From contig NZ_JAGQCD010000003.1 in NCBI RefSeq assembly GCF_024345975.1, positions 1-64,000 of the forward strand: a stretch of 64,000 nt of DNA, read 5' to 3'. Below the pieces are notes generated by a model. It did no database searches. It saw nothing but the letters and a program-made list of their open reading frames with translations, and had not been told where the DNA came from. The stretch is from Cyanobium sp. Cruz-8D1 (lineage in GTDB: Bacteria > Cyanobacteriota > Cyanobacteriia > PCC-6307 > Cyanobiaceae). Every line of letters starts with the position of its first letter. Positions within the stretch are counted from its first letter, which is position 1. Shown piece by piece: positions 25,301 through 33,568 of the stretch. Position numbers and translations under genes: made by a program.

Positions 25301-26529
25301 CCTACCAGGTGTTCTGCCAGAGCTTTGCCCCCGGCAGCTGGAAGTGGACCAGCAAGGATCCCGCTGGGATCGGCATGCAGCTCGATGCCGCCTTCCGCGC
25401 CTTTGCCGCTGTGGTGAACGCCCTGCCCGGCAACGCCACCACACCGCTGAGTGTGGTGCGCTCCCATGCCGATGCGACCGCCAACCGCTGGGGTTACACC
25501 TGGCAGCTGGGCCACCCCGTTGAACCTGCGCATCTCTGGTTTCTGACTGAAAGCACTACCGCCCAGGGGGAGACCCAATCCAGCAGCAGTGCGGTCTTTG
25601 GGAACGCGCTGGCGAGCACCTTCACCAACAACACCAGCAACGGCGGTTACGGCTCCTACAGCAGCTCCACCGGCAACAGCACCGCGCTGGCCTACGTCGA
25701 CAGCACCCTCACCGGGGCCACGTCGATCGGCGCGATCCTGCTGATCGCCCAGGACACCACTCCTGGTAAGGAGTTCTTCTGCTGGGCCCTCAAGACCCAT
25801 GGCGGCAACGATGACCTGCACCGCGACAGCTGCCATGCCCTCTACAAGAGCCCGGGCACCACGGGCTGGAACTCGATTGCGATCTTCCCCCGCACCAGCA
25901 AGCAGTTCTACGGGCAGGTGGTGCTGCACGGCTATTCGGGCAACCGCTTTGGCGGTCTCCCCTCGGCCATCGGCTCCAGCATCACCGCCAACGGCCACCA
26001 GCTGCGCAGCGGCATCGCCCTGGGCCACTACGACTTCGTGCTCCAGGCCCAGGGGCTGTTTGATTCGCCGCCGCCGCTGATCCAGCTGCCGGCGCCGCTG
26101 TTCATCGGCTCCACAACCATCCGCGGCGCCAGCACCCATTTCGGCAAGGTGACCCGTCCCGATGGGGTGATGCTGCAACTGGGGCAGCGCTCCAGCGAGC
26201 GGGATGTGTGGCTGTGGGTGCCAGCAGGCACCAGCCACAACCAGCCCAGCCCCTGGAGCTCACCGCTGACCCTCAGCCACTGGCGGGAATGCAACGAGCT
26301 GCACTTCATCACTGGTTTGCCACCTGAGGGGCTGCAACTGATCACCAGCACGGCGGACTTCATCCGCCACTTCCCGCCCATGAGTGCGGTGGGCGCCCGC
26401 CAGCACCCGCAGCAGGGACCGCTGCTCTCCGGCTCCGCTGGTGGGGGAGGAGGAACCGGTGGTGGAGGGGAGTCAGGAGGCGGACCGACGCGACCTACAA
26501 CAGGCCTGCTCTGGCCGCGGGGGATCTGA
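25297..26529 (+). CDS. Hypothetical virion surface protein with glycine-rich tail
   Basis: A 410-residue protein. The start ATG 25297 overlaps the previous stop. The body is beta-rich (MTYQVFCQSFAPGSWKWTSK, FCWALKTHGGNDDLHRDSCH, RDVWLWVPAGTSHNQPSPWS). The last 50 residues are a Gly/Ser linker (GSAGGGGGTGGGGESGGG), often seen before an exposed tip. Last of the series of adsorption-type genes; no tail tape measure is found before or after it. Confidence 0.55.
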   Translation: MTYQVFCQSFAPGSWKWTSKDPAGIGMQLDAAFRAFAAVVNALPGNATTPLSVVRSHADATANRWGYTWQLGHPVEPAHLWFLTESTTAQGETQSSSSAVFGNALASTFTNNTSNGGYGSYSSSTGNSTALAYVDSTLTGATSIGAILLIAQDTTPGKEFFCWALKTHGGNDDLHRDSCHALYKSPGTTGWNSIAIFPRTSKQFYGQVVLHGYSGNRFGGLPSAIGSSITANGHQLRSGIALGHYDFVLQAQGLFDSPPPLIQLPAPLFIGSTTIRGASTHFGKVTRPDGVMLQLGQRSSERDVWLWVPAGTSHNQPSPWSSPLTLSHWRECNELHFITGLPPEGLQLITSTADFIRHFPPMSAVGARQHPQQGPLLSGSAGGGGGTGGGGESGGGPTRPTTGLLWPRGI

Positions 26530-26657
26530 TCCGCGGAATCAAAGAGCACCTCAGGCTCTCCCCGCTGAATGCAACGGATCGCGCCCAGCGTGCCGCGCTG
26601 AACCTGATGAACTTCGCTACCTGCGCGATGGTGACCAGATCCCCCGAGCGCTGAGAG
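26530..26657 (+). other. Possible short coding remnant or gene without clear start
   Basis: A frame here reads LIRGIKEHLRLSPLNATDRA then QRAALNLMNFATCAMVTRSP and a stop at 26654. It looks like real protein, but I find no ATG or GTG start before it; it may be a truncated gene or one using a rare start. Confidence 0.3.
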
Positions 26658-26885
26658 ATGAGCTGGTCGGATCTGGAGCGGTTGGTGGTTGATGCAGAAG
26701 CCAGTGCCCAACTCCAGGGCGTCCTGCGCCGTTGCAGCAGCCGCACCAACCTGCTGCAGACGGCACGGCGGTTGGGGTATCGGGTGACCCACAACGATCT
26801 GCGCCATGCCTGGTTGCAGCACCTCCAGGCCGCCGAGGCCCAGGAGCCCAGCGCGCTCAAGCCCGCCACGGGCGCGCGGCGCTGA
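26658..26885 (+). CDS. Nif11-like small protein
   Basis: A 75-residue protein: MSWSDLERLVVDAEASAQLQ, then GVLRRCSSRTNLLQTARRLG and YRVTHNDLRHAW. This matches the Nif11 pattern: an L-x2-F/L helix, ...LQ..L...., a-x-x-x-G-Y/F and a D-L end. Nif11 domains occur as leader peptides of cyanobacterial ribosomal peptides and as small stand-alone proteins. The tail (QEPSALKPATGARR) lacks a double-Gly cleavage site, so a classic precursor is doubtful. Confidence 0.55.
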   Translation: MSWSDLERLVVDAEASAQLQGVLRRCSSRTNLLQTARRLGYRVTHNDLRHAWLQHLQAAEAQEPSALKPATGARR

Positions 26886-26898
26886 GAGCCGGCTGGCT

Positions 26899-27084
26899 CT
26901 ACACGCTCCAGCGCAGCGGCTCCTCCCAGCCGGCCTCTGGGCAGATCAGATCCCAGCAGCAGCCGATCGGCTGCGGAACCGGCAGGGAGAAGAGCACCAG
27001 CTGCCGGGCGACCTGCACTGGGTGACGGCGCTGTGGCTTGCGCTGGCGGGAACGGCAGGTAGTGGTGGTGGTGGTGGCTTCCAT
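26899..27084 (-). CDS. Small hypothetical protein with CAAGG leader
   Basis: A 61-residue protein: MEATTTTTTCRSRQRKPQRR, then HPVQVARQLVLFSLPVPQPI and GCCWDLICPEAGWEEPLRW. It converges with the Nif11-like gene. An inverted repeat GTCAAGGCC...GGCCTTGAC lies 50 bp before its ATG, as in other small minus-strand genes of the island, and this supports it being real. Confidence 0.45.
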   Translation of the reverse strand: MEATTTTTTCRSRQRKPQRRHPVQVARQLVLFSLPVPQPIGCCWDLICPEAGWEEPLRWSV

Positions 27085-27131
27085 GGCGAACGGGAGAAGA
27101 AACGCCCCCCTCCACGCCCCTGAGCCCCGGG

Positions 27132-27169
27132 GTCAAGGCCACCGCTCAGGTGCTCGCCTTGGCCTTGAC
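27132..27169 (-). promoter_or_regulatory. CAAGG-type inverted-repeat leader E
   Basis: GTCAAGGCC (27132-27140) and GGCCTTGAC (27161-27169) are perfect 9-bp arms. CAAGG starts 50 bp before ATG 27084. The rest of the gap 27085-27411 shows no convincing gene. Confidence 0.5.
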
Positions 27170-27411
27170 GCTGGGGCGCTGCCAGCCCACCGCAACTGGT
27201 GGCTGCTGGCCGCGGGGCGGACCATCGGGGAGGTGCTCTCCTGCGCCGTGGACCACCGCCAACCCCGCACTGCCCTACCGCTGCGCTCCGCCACCGCCGG
27301 CATGAGCAACCCGCCCTGGACCTCGCCTCCGGACTTGGCCCAGCCCACTGGCGGAGAGGCACATCAGGGGAGTGAAATGCCGGGATCAGGGCTCCCGGCG
27401 GGCCCTGGCCC

Positions 27412-27735
27412 TCAGGCCATCTGCAGCCTGAGCTCAGCCAGCGCCTCACGATCAGCCTCCAGCTGGCAGCGCTGCAGCAGCTCCTGCTGGGCCAGCAGCC
27501 GCTCATCCAGCTCATCCACCCGTGCCAGACACTGCTGGATCGCCGGAAGCACCTCCTCCTCCAGCAGGGTGATCTCCTCTTCTCCATAGGGCTGCTCGAT
27601 CCAGGTGCGGCGCAGCGGCAGCCCCCGCCGGCGCACCAGGATCTCCTCCACTGAGCGCAGCGTGGACTCGAGCAGCAGAAACGGATCCTCTTCTGGGCGG
27701 CAGAACGGCGAGGAAGCGGCGGACAGCATGGCCAT
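27412..27735 (-). CDS. Hypothetical coiled-coil protein
   Basis: A 107-residue acidic helical protein: MAMLSAASSPFCRPEEDPFL, LRSVEEILVRRRGLPLRRTW, EEEVLPAIQQCLARVDELDE. The second half is a coiled coil (LLAQQELLQRCQLEADREAL). No family recognised. It lies downstream of the HD hydrolase gene on the same strand, 118 bp away. Confidence 0.55.
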   Translation of the reverse strand: MAMLSAASSPFCRPEEDPFLLLESTLRSVEEILVRRRGLPLRRTWIEQPYGEEEITLLEEEVLPAIQQCLARVDELDERLLAQQELLQRCQLEADREALAELRLQMA

Positions 27736-27853
27736 GGACTCGGCGCCGAGAGCGGCGCAGCGACGGGACCGATCCCAGCGGAGGCCCGACGCCAGGAGGG
27801 CCTCAAACTGGAGAGGCCCGGAGCAAGCTCCACTCAGCGATCCAGCAGGGAGC

Positions 27854-28552
27854 TCATGCGACAGCTCCGGCTTCGCTGGGGTCAGCCGCCTGACGCCGCT
27901 CGGCGTAGCCCGCAGCCCAAACCGCTGGGGCGATGCCTTCTGGCACGCAGGCGCGGTAGGTCTCGCTGGCCAGGATCTCCTGCACGGACTCGCCCAGCAG
28001 CTCCACTGAGCGGCTGCCCGTCAGCCGATGGGAGAAGGTCTGCTGCAGCCGCAGCAGGTACCAGGCCGAGCCCTCCAGACCAGCGTTGAACTTGGTCCAC
28101 ATCCCCGCGTCCCTGCGGGCATCGAGCACCATATCGCGGGCGTTGTGAGCCTTGTCGGCGGCGCTCACCAGTAGCGACTCGGGTGAGGCGCTCTGCAGGT
28201 GCTCGATGTAGCGGGTCTTGCGCAGCAGCCAAGGCTCTTTCTCCCCTCCCGCTTCCACCGCACCGGTGGTGTCGGTGCAATCGCGGACGATCTGGGCCAC
28301 CCGCAAACCAAAGCGGGCGGCGATCTGGCTATCACTCACGCCGGCATCCTCGATGGCGTCGTGGAGCAGGCCCGCGATGGCCTGGTCCTCATCGCCACCG
28401 TCTTCCCAGACCAGGGAGCTCACGCCGATCAGGTGAGAGATGTAGGGCACAGGTTTCCCCTTGCGATGCTGGCGGCGATGCAGCTCACCAGCCCATCCCA
28501 GGGCATCGATGTAGCGCTGGCTGTGGGCCTGCTGCGCTTGGTTCTCAGTCAT
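27854..28552 (-). CDS. HD-domain hydrolase, SpoT/MESH1-like
   Basis: A 232-residue protein. It has the RelA/SpoT-type HD_4 layout: H in AGELHRRQHRKGKPVPYISH, then GLLHDAIEDAG (HD motif, about residues 63-73), RFGLRVAQIVRDCTD, and a later ADKAHNARDM (D-K-x-x-N). Such domains hydrolyse (p)ppGpp or related nucleotides. There is no synthetase domain, so it is a small alarmone hydrolase type. On a prophage it might blunt the host stringent response or an alarmone-based defence (inference). Confidence 0.75.
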   Translation of the reverse strand: MTENQAQQAHSQRYIDALGWAGELHRRQHRKGKPVPYISHLIGVSSLVWEDGGDEDQAIAGLLHDAIEDAGVSDSQIAARFGLRVAQIVRDCTDTTGAVEAGGEKEPWLLRKTRYIEHLQSASPESLLVSAADKAHNARDMVLDARRDAGMWTKFNAGLEGSAWYLLRLQQTFSHRLTGSRSVELLGESVQEILASETYRACVPEGIAPAVWAAGYAERRQAADPSEAGAVA

Positions 28553-28592
28553 GGCTCTCCTGTGGTGTGGTGTCTCTCATCAAGCGGGTAGT

Positions 28593-28931
28593 TCACAGCT
28601 GGGATTGGGCCTGCTGCCGCTGCCGGTGCTCCTGCAGCAGGCGCTCCCACTCCTCTGGTGGCAGCGGCTCCTCAATCGGTCCATCGTCAAAAGCAGCCGC
28701 ATCGAAATACTGGCGGGCACGCTGCTCCGGGATCTGATCCCACCAATCACCACCCATCAACCGCGCAAAGAGATCCGGGAACGGCTCCCAGGCACCGCGG
28801 ATGCCACTCCAGAGGGCCTCACTGCCTGGCTCGCCGCTACGTCGAGCCAGCAGCACCGGCAGACCGTGGTTGCCGTCGAGGTCATCCTGCCAGGGATCCT
28901 CCTTGGCGTAATAGACGAAGGAATTGGTCAT
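28593..28931 (-). CDS. Hypothetical acidic protein
   Basis: A 112-residue protein starting MTNSFVYYAKEDPWQDDLDG, rich in Trp, Asp, Glu and Pro (PPEEWERLLQEHRQRQQAQ). It lies upstream of the HD gene on the same strand, 41 bp apart. ATG 28931 is preferred to a weaker upstream in-frame start. Function unknown. Confidence 0.5.
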   Translation of the reverse strand: MTNSFVYYAKEDPWQDDLDGNHGLPVLLARRSGEPGSEALWSGIRGAWEPFPDLFARLMGGDWWDQIPEQRARQYFDAAAFDDGPIEEPLPPEEWERLLQEHRQRQQAQSQL

Positions 28932-29358
28932 CAGGGCCTCCGGGATGGGGAACACCTCCCCCGGCGAGCGCCTGGAGGTTCATTGTCTCCCGGCTGCTGC
29001 AGCCCTGGAGATGACAGAGGCCCAGCGGCGGCAGAGACCACTGGGCGGCGAAAACGCCTGGCTTTCGCCATAAGCTGGCCCTAATACAGCCCTGCGTTGC
29101 AGGCATCTCCGCCAACTGGTTGGCGCAAGAGGTCTCAAACCTCAGAGATTCTGCGAAGAGATCACAAGCGCACCCGTTAGGGCCGCGCCCCTCAGCTGCA
29201 GTGGGCCGCTGCCGCCCGGGGCCATGGGCCGAGAAGGGAATCACCAAGGGACGATCGGCCTGGGCACAGAGGGGAAGGCCAAAGCGGCTTGTGGGGCAGG
29301 CCACAAAGAGAACGCCCCCATGGCAAAACATCGCCGGAGCCTCGGGCGGCCTGACTCG
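28932..29358. other. Gap without a recognisable gene
   Basis: About 430 bp with no convincing frame on either strand; only GC-rich short palindromes (e.g. GCCCGGGGC near 29214) are seen. Confidence 0.35.
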
Positions 29359-29838
29359 TTATCTGACCGCAGGGAAATCAGACTCCTTCCACTTGAAGTC
29401 CTTTGCCTCGCGTCTGACCTTGCCGAGTGGCAAACCGGTTGCAGCCTGTATCTCAGTTTCAAAGAAGCGGCTGGCGTCCCCGTTGTCGAATGCGAATGCG
29501 AGCTCAGCGACCTCTCCTTCCGGTGTGTAATAAGCAATCGAAAACGTCGACTTAAAGGAGCGCAGCCCGAAGGCGAGCAACCCTGGTGCCCCAAAGAGAA
29601 GGGTGGCACCTGCACCTAGTACGGCATTGGATTGGCTACCTGGCCCTCCCTTTGCCCAGCTGGTGACAGCATCAACGGGCACGGTCTTGCCATCAACGAT
29701 CAAGCGATCACCAAGGATCTTGACCACGCAGTCGCGTTTGCTGGAGCAACGAGCTTCATAGGAGCCCGCCTGGACCGCCAAGGGGATGAAAAGCAACTGG
29801 GTCGCCAGTAGGACGGGAAGAGTGCGGCGAAAGCTCAT
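29359..29838 (-). CDS. Secreted protein of unknown function
   Basis: A 159-residue protein with a signal peptide (RRTLPVLLATQLLFIPLAVQA), a mature start GSYEARCSSKRDCVVKILGD, a glycine/hydrophobic hairpin (AVLGAGATLLFGAPGLLAFG) and a charged C-terminus. It lies 9 bp downstream of another exported protein, so both form an operon. Function unknown. Confidence 0.55.
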   Translation of the reverse strand: MSFRRTLPVLLATQLLFIPLAVQAGSYEARCSSKRDCVVKILGDRLIVDGKTVPVDAVTSWAKGGPGSQSNAVLGAGATLLFGAPGLLAFGLRSFKSTFSIAYYTPEGEVAELAFAFDNGDASRFFETEIQAATGLPLGKVRREAKDFKWKESDFPAVR

Positions 29839-29847
29839 TGGCGTTTC

Positions 29848-30396
29848 TCAGTTCATGGACCGAACGTCGGTGGGCTTGGCCTTGGGATCGATGGCTGTCT
29901 TCCCGACCTGCACGCCGCCGTTCTCTTCCCACTTGAATTCAAAGAAGTAATCAAAGATCGACTCTCCCTCTGGCAGCTTGACAACATTGCCGTTACCAAT
30001 CACGCAGCTGGCAGGGTCATCCCAGCCGGACTGGGTTTGCTTGCATGCTCGAGCCGCAATGACGCTGTGATCCCACCACTTGGAGTAGCCAGTCCAGCCA
30101 TTCACAATCAAGGTGCTCTGCTTGATGATCACACTGCGGCCATCCACCACATCAAAGATGGCCCAGCTGTTGGGCGCGCCTGAAACCCAGGCATTACCGC
30201 CTGAAAGCTTCACCTTGTAGACCACGATCTTGCCCTTGAGATCGGCGGAGTAGCCAACGCCCTCCAGATCCACATTGGCTGGATTGCCTCTGGGAGCCGC
30301 AAGCTCTTCTCGAGGAGCACCGATCGCCGCACCCGCCGATGCGATCAGAGCAAGGGCAACGAGAACTATGCGGTTTCTGCATAAATTAACCATCAT
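29848..30396 (-). CDS. Secreted protein, first gene of an exported pair
   Basis: A 182-residue protein starting MMVNLCRNRIVLVALALIAS, with a clear signal peptide cleaved near IGA|APREE. The mature part is beta-rich with two cysteines in SVIAARACKQTQSGWDDPAS then CVIGNGN. ATG 30396 is favoured because upstream sequence lacks a signal-peptide start. It reads with the next gene as an operon. Confidence 0.55.
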   Translation of the reverse strand: MMVNLCRNRIVLVALALIASAGAAIGAPREELAAPRGNPANVDLEGVGYSADLKGKIVVYKVKLSGGNAWVSGAPNSWAIFDVVDGRSVIIKQSTLIVNGWTGYSKWWDHSVIAARACKQTQSGWDDPASCVIGNGNVVKLPEGESIFDYFFEFKWEENGGVQVGKTAIDPKAKPTDVRSMN

Positions 30397-30505
30397 TCTT
30401 CCGCTGCGACTGCTATCGAATCTATGCGAACAGCCCCATGGCGAGACCTGAATTGAGTTGCGCGGCCCGTTGGGGCAGGCTGACTGCAAGCAAGGTGCGG
30501 ACGCG

Positions 30506-31564
30506 ATGGTGGAAGCCGAGCAGCTGAAGGCTGTGCTGGAGGCGATGGCCTCGGGACCCGTTGCCGATGCCCGCCGCGAGGCCGAACGGCAGCTGGAGAG
30601 CTGGATTCAGGAGCTGCTGGATGCGAAGGTGCGCCATTCGCTGACGGCGACCAGCGGGCTGGATGAGCTGACGGCTACCGCGCTGACCAACGCCAAGGGG
30701 CTGTCGGCTGCTGGAGCGGTGGTTCTGGATCGCTTCCGCTACCGGCTGGCCCATGTGGCGATGCGCAACCAGCAATGGCAGCAGGCGTTAAGGCTGCTGG
30801 ATGTGGTGCTGCAGGGCAGCGGTGAGCTGACCCGGGCCCGGCTCTACCGCACGGTCTGCAGGCTGAGGGGAGAGGGCCGCATCGACGATGAGGCCCTGCG
30901 GGAGCTGGTGCAGCGCTACCGGCAGGACGGCATGGAGCGGCCAGGTGCACCATCGCTGGATGTGCTGGTGCAGGAGCCCACCACATGCCTGCTGGAGCTG
31001 CTGCTGCTCTGCCAAGGCAGCGAGCCTCAGCTGCTGGATCAGCTCTATGAAGACCAGGGCCGGCACCGCACCACTGGCCTGAAGCTGTTCATCCAGCCCC
31101 AGGGCGAGCGCTGCAAAACCGTGGTGTTGAGCGAATGGCTGGCCCAGGCCCACCTGGACGAACTGGCCCAGGAGGGCTGGCTGGTGGTGGACAGCACGGT
31201 GGAGAGCATCGGCGAGCAGGGCCGGGGCAGCGAACTGTTCTGTTCCAACTTCCCCGTGGCTGTGCTCATGGGCTTGGCGCAGGTGCTGGCTGATGCCGCG
31301 ACAGTGCCTCTCGGAGGCAACAGGGGGCTTTCTTCTGCGGCAGTCCAGGATCGATTTCTGACGCGCGACGATGGTCATCTGGTCAAGCCCGACAAAGAGC
31401 CCCGCTGGGAGTACGTGACCAGTGGGGTGCTCAAAGAGCATCCCGACAGGAAGGTGATTTGCCGTGAGCGGGCATGGAACACCTGGCGGCTGGAGCCTCC
31501 CTATGTGGTGGTGCTGAGGGATTCGGCAACTGCGGTGCGCCAGGCAACCGGCAGATCCCAGTGA
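30506..31564 (+). CDS. Hypothetical helical protein
   Basis: A 352-residue protein. The first 170 residues are TPR-like helices (MVEAEQLKAVLEAMASGPVA, MRNQQWQQALRLLDVVLQGS). The second half has TGLKLFIQPQGERCKTVVLS and LVVDSTVESIGEQGRGSELF, which could be a Rossmann-like sensor. It is the only plus-strand gene here, and its 3' end overlaps the tandem cyclotransferase gene by 64 bp head-on. No family recognised. Confidence 0.55.
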   Translation: MVEAEQLKAVLEAMASGPVADARREAERQLESWIQELLDAKVRHSLTATSGLDELTATALTNAKGLSAAGAVVLDRFRYRLAHVAMRNQQWQQALRLLDVVLQGSGELTRARLYRTVCRLRGEGRIDDEALRELVQRYRQDGMERPGAPSLDVLVQEPTTCLLELLLLCQGSEPQLLDQLYEDQGRHRTTGLKLFIQPQGERCKTVVLSEWLAQAHLDELAQEGWLVVDSTVESIGEQGRGSELFCSNFPVAVLMGLAQVLADAATVPLGGNRGLSSAAVQDRFLTRDDGHLVKPDKEPRWEYVTSGVLKEHPDRKVICRERAWNTWRLEPPYVVVLRDSATAVRQATGRSQ

Positions 31565-32343
31565 TCAATGCCGCAAAGGATGTGGCGCTTGTAGGACGCT
31601 TCTGCCCGTAGGCCTGAACGGCGCCTGTGATCACAGGGCACGTAGGCCAACGCCTCAAACATGGCGCCGCAGTGGCTGCGAACCATCACCCGCTCCTGGC
31701 GGTAGTGCCCGTAGTCGACCCCCTCCGCCTCATCCAGCTCGGCCAGGTCGGCAGCTGAGTGGTGTGTGACCACCCCCCAGGTGACGGCGCCGCTGCAGGG
31801 CTGGATTCCGGCATAGCCGTTGGTGGACTTGCCCCAGGCCTGCTTGTCGATCGCCCAGCTCCAGCCATCCAGCTGCACCACCATTCCCTCGCCGTCCCAG
31901 TCTCGGCAGCGCTCCTGCAGGCGTTTGGGGTTGAGGTTGGAGCCGTAGTGCAGCACCGGGGTGGTGTCCCAATCCCCATTGGGGATCACGGGATAAGGAG
32001 CCACCTGCTCGCTGGTGCCGTGATACACCCAGGCGGTGCTGCCATCGCTGAGCTGCAGCTCACTGCGGTCGTAGAAGCCGGGATAGCCCTCCAGCTGGTC
32101 GAGGCGGCGCAGGCCCGCATCGCTGACGCGGAAGAGCTCGCCATGGATCACGGCATCACTGCCGCCGGTGAGCAGGGTCATCGGGTAGGGGCCCCGGTCG
32201 TGAAGCTGGGCGCCGATCACACGCCGCCGGCCCAGGTAGGTGCTGCCGCTCAGGCAGCTGTGGTTGACCTGGCCGCGCTTGAGCGTGCCATACACAAAGA
32301 CGCTGTGACTGTTGCGGGAGGTGGGTTGCATTGACGTGGGCAT
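31501..32343 (-). CDS. Tandem gamma-glutamylcyclotransferase-like protein
   Basis: A 280-residue fusion of two GGCT/AIG2-like domains. The first has VFVYGTLKRGQVNHSCL and the catalytic-type glutamate in QLEGYPGFYDR. The second begins HYGSNLNPKRLQERCRDWD and has LAELDEAEGVDYGHY. Both show the YG(S/T)L glycine loop and an E-G-Y/E-G-V motif of the family. Such enzymes release 5-oxoproline from gamma-glutamyl amines or peptides; the second matches the type acting on protein or glutathione tails. Two active domains in one chain is unusual. The substrate is unknown. Confidence 0.75.
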   Translation of the reverse strand: MPTSMQPTSRNSHSVFVYGTLKRGQVNHSCLSGSTYLGRRRVIGAQLHDRGPYPMTLLTGGSDAVIHGELFRVSDAGLRRLDQLEGYPGFYDRSELQLSDGSTAWVYHGTSEQVAPYPVIPNGDWDTTPVLHYGSNLNPKRLQERCRDWDGEGMVVQLDGWSWAIDKQAWGKSTNGYAGIQPCSGAVTWGVVTHHSAADLAELDEAEGVDYGHYRQERVMVRSHCGAMFEALAYVPCDHRRRSGLRAEASYKRHILCGIDHWDLPVAWRTAVAESLSTTT

Positions 32344-32402
32344 GGCTGTGGGTGGAGAGGGGGATTGACCGCAGGAACGGATGGTGAATGCTGTGCTGTT
32401 GC

Positions 32403-32669
32403 TCAGCTGTTGAGCAGCCGCTGCAGCTGGCGTTCGACGCGGCGACGGCGCCTCTGGTCATCGAGCTCGGGTTCCATGGCGTGGATGCGGCTGGCGATGC
32501 GCTCCAGCAACTCGGCACGGACGGAATTGGGGAGGCCTTCTGCAGCCAGCTCTTCGCTGACCGCGCGAACCGCGCCAGTGATCTCCGGGTGAAGGGGGCG
32601 ATAGGGCTGGAAGCTGCTGCCGCGCAGGCGGCAGGCCTCAAGGAAGAAACCGGTTTCGTAGGGGCCCAT
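32403..32669 (-). CDS. Small helical protein
   Basis: An 88-residue protein: MGPYETGFFLEACRLRGSSF, then HPEITGAVRAVSEELAAEGL and a basic coiled tail (DDQRRRRRVERQLQRLLNS). It lies between the C39-like peptidase and the cyclotransferase, same strand. Function unknown. Confidence 0.5.
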   Translation of the reverse strand: MGPYETGFFLEACRLRGSSFQPYRPLHPEITGAVRAVSEELAAEGLPNSVRAELLERIASRIHAMEPELDDQRRRRRVERQLQRLLNS

Positions 32670-32764
32670 GGCTCTGTGGTGTGGGACCCATGCAGTGAAA
32701 AGTCTCTGTTGTTGCTGAGGTGTTGATTGCGGCTGCGTCCACAGAAGAAGCGCTCTTCTGGGCC

Positions 32765-33568
32765 TCAGCGGAAGCTGTCCACCACCACCGCCCAGCCCCT
32801 GCCGGGTGCATAGCGGTAGGCACCGCCGCCGATGGGGTCCACCATCCAGCGCTTGCCGAAATTGAGACGCGAGAAGCGCAATCCCATGCCATTAGCATTG
32901 AGGGTGGCGCCACTGATCAGGTCGGGCTCCCCCCAGGGGTCGTTCACCACCACATGGGTGGGGGTGTGGCCGTAGATGATCAGCCAATGGCCTGAGCCGG
33001 TGGGCCGCTCGACCGGGCCCCGATGGATGTAGCCGCAGGGGACGGGGATACCGCGGTTGATCAGCCGCTCGATCAGCTGGAAGTCAGCGCTCTGTTCCAG
33101 CCGGGCGGTGACGCCGAAATAGGCGAGGGCGCGCAGCTGGGCGCTGGCGTCTGTGGTGTCGCCAAAACGCTGCACCACCGCCAGGTACTGGTCGTCGCCA
33201 TTGGCGCCTTTGAGCGTGCCGGGCTTGATGGCCTCCAGGAGCATCGCGCAACTGGAGGAGAAGCAGGTGCGGTCCCGCTGAGAGAGCTGGGCGGAATCGC
33301 GCTGACTGAACCGGGGCACACCCACCAGCGGGTTGGGGTGGCGCAGAACGGCAGTAGCCGGCAGCCGTGCTGGCGCCTTGGTCTCCACTGCGGCCTTCCA
33401 TAGGTCCCGCAGCTCACTGCCCTCAGCCAGCGCCTGGGGCTCGTGCAGCACCAACAGGTCCAGCACCGCCTGCAGCCAGGCGCGGTGATGGCTCTTGGCC
33501 GGGTCGTAGTGGCTGACGTAGTTGCTGGTGGGGACTGCAGGCTTCCCCTGCTTGGTGGTTTTGCTCAT
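32765..33568 (-). CDS. C39-like cysteine peptidase
   Basis: A 267-residue protein (start MSKTTKQGKP at 33568, overlapping the upstream stop as ATGA). The catalytic triad pattern is visible: C in DRTCFSSSCAMLLEAIKP, H in GSGHWLIIYGH and N/D in VVNDPWGEPD. This fits Peptidase_C39-like folds used in bacteriocin processing or as phage cell-wall hydrolases. No signal peptide. Being coupled to two membrane proteins, it could be part of a lysis or peptide-processing unit. Confidence 0.7.
   Translation of the reverse strand: MSKTTKQGKPAVPTSNYVSHYDPAKSHHRAWLQAVLDLLVLHEPQALAEGSELRDLWKAAVETKAPARLPATAVLRHPNPLVGVPRFSQRDSAQLSQRDRTCFSSSCAMLLEAIKPGTLKGANGDDQYLAVVQRFGDTTDASAQLRALAYFGVTARLEQSADFQLIERLINRGIPVPCGYIHRGPVERPTGSGHWLIIYGHTPTHVVVNDPWGEPDLISGATLNANGMGLRFSRLNFGKRWMVDPIGGGAYRYAPGRGWAVVVDSFR

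Noticed and set aside
27038-27589. 183-codon plus-strand frame
   Set aside because: The second half is a Ser-rich shadow of the coiled-coil gene 27412-27735; the first half has no recognisable fold and covers the inverted repeat at 27132.
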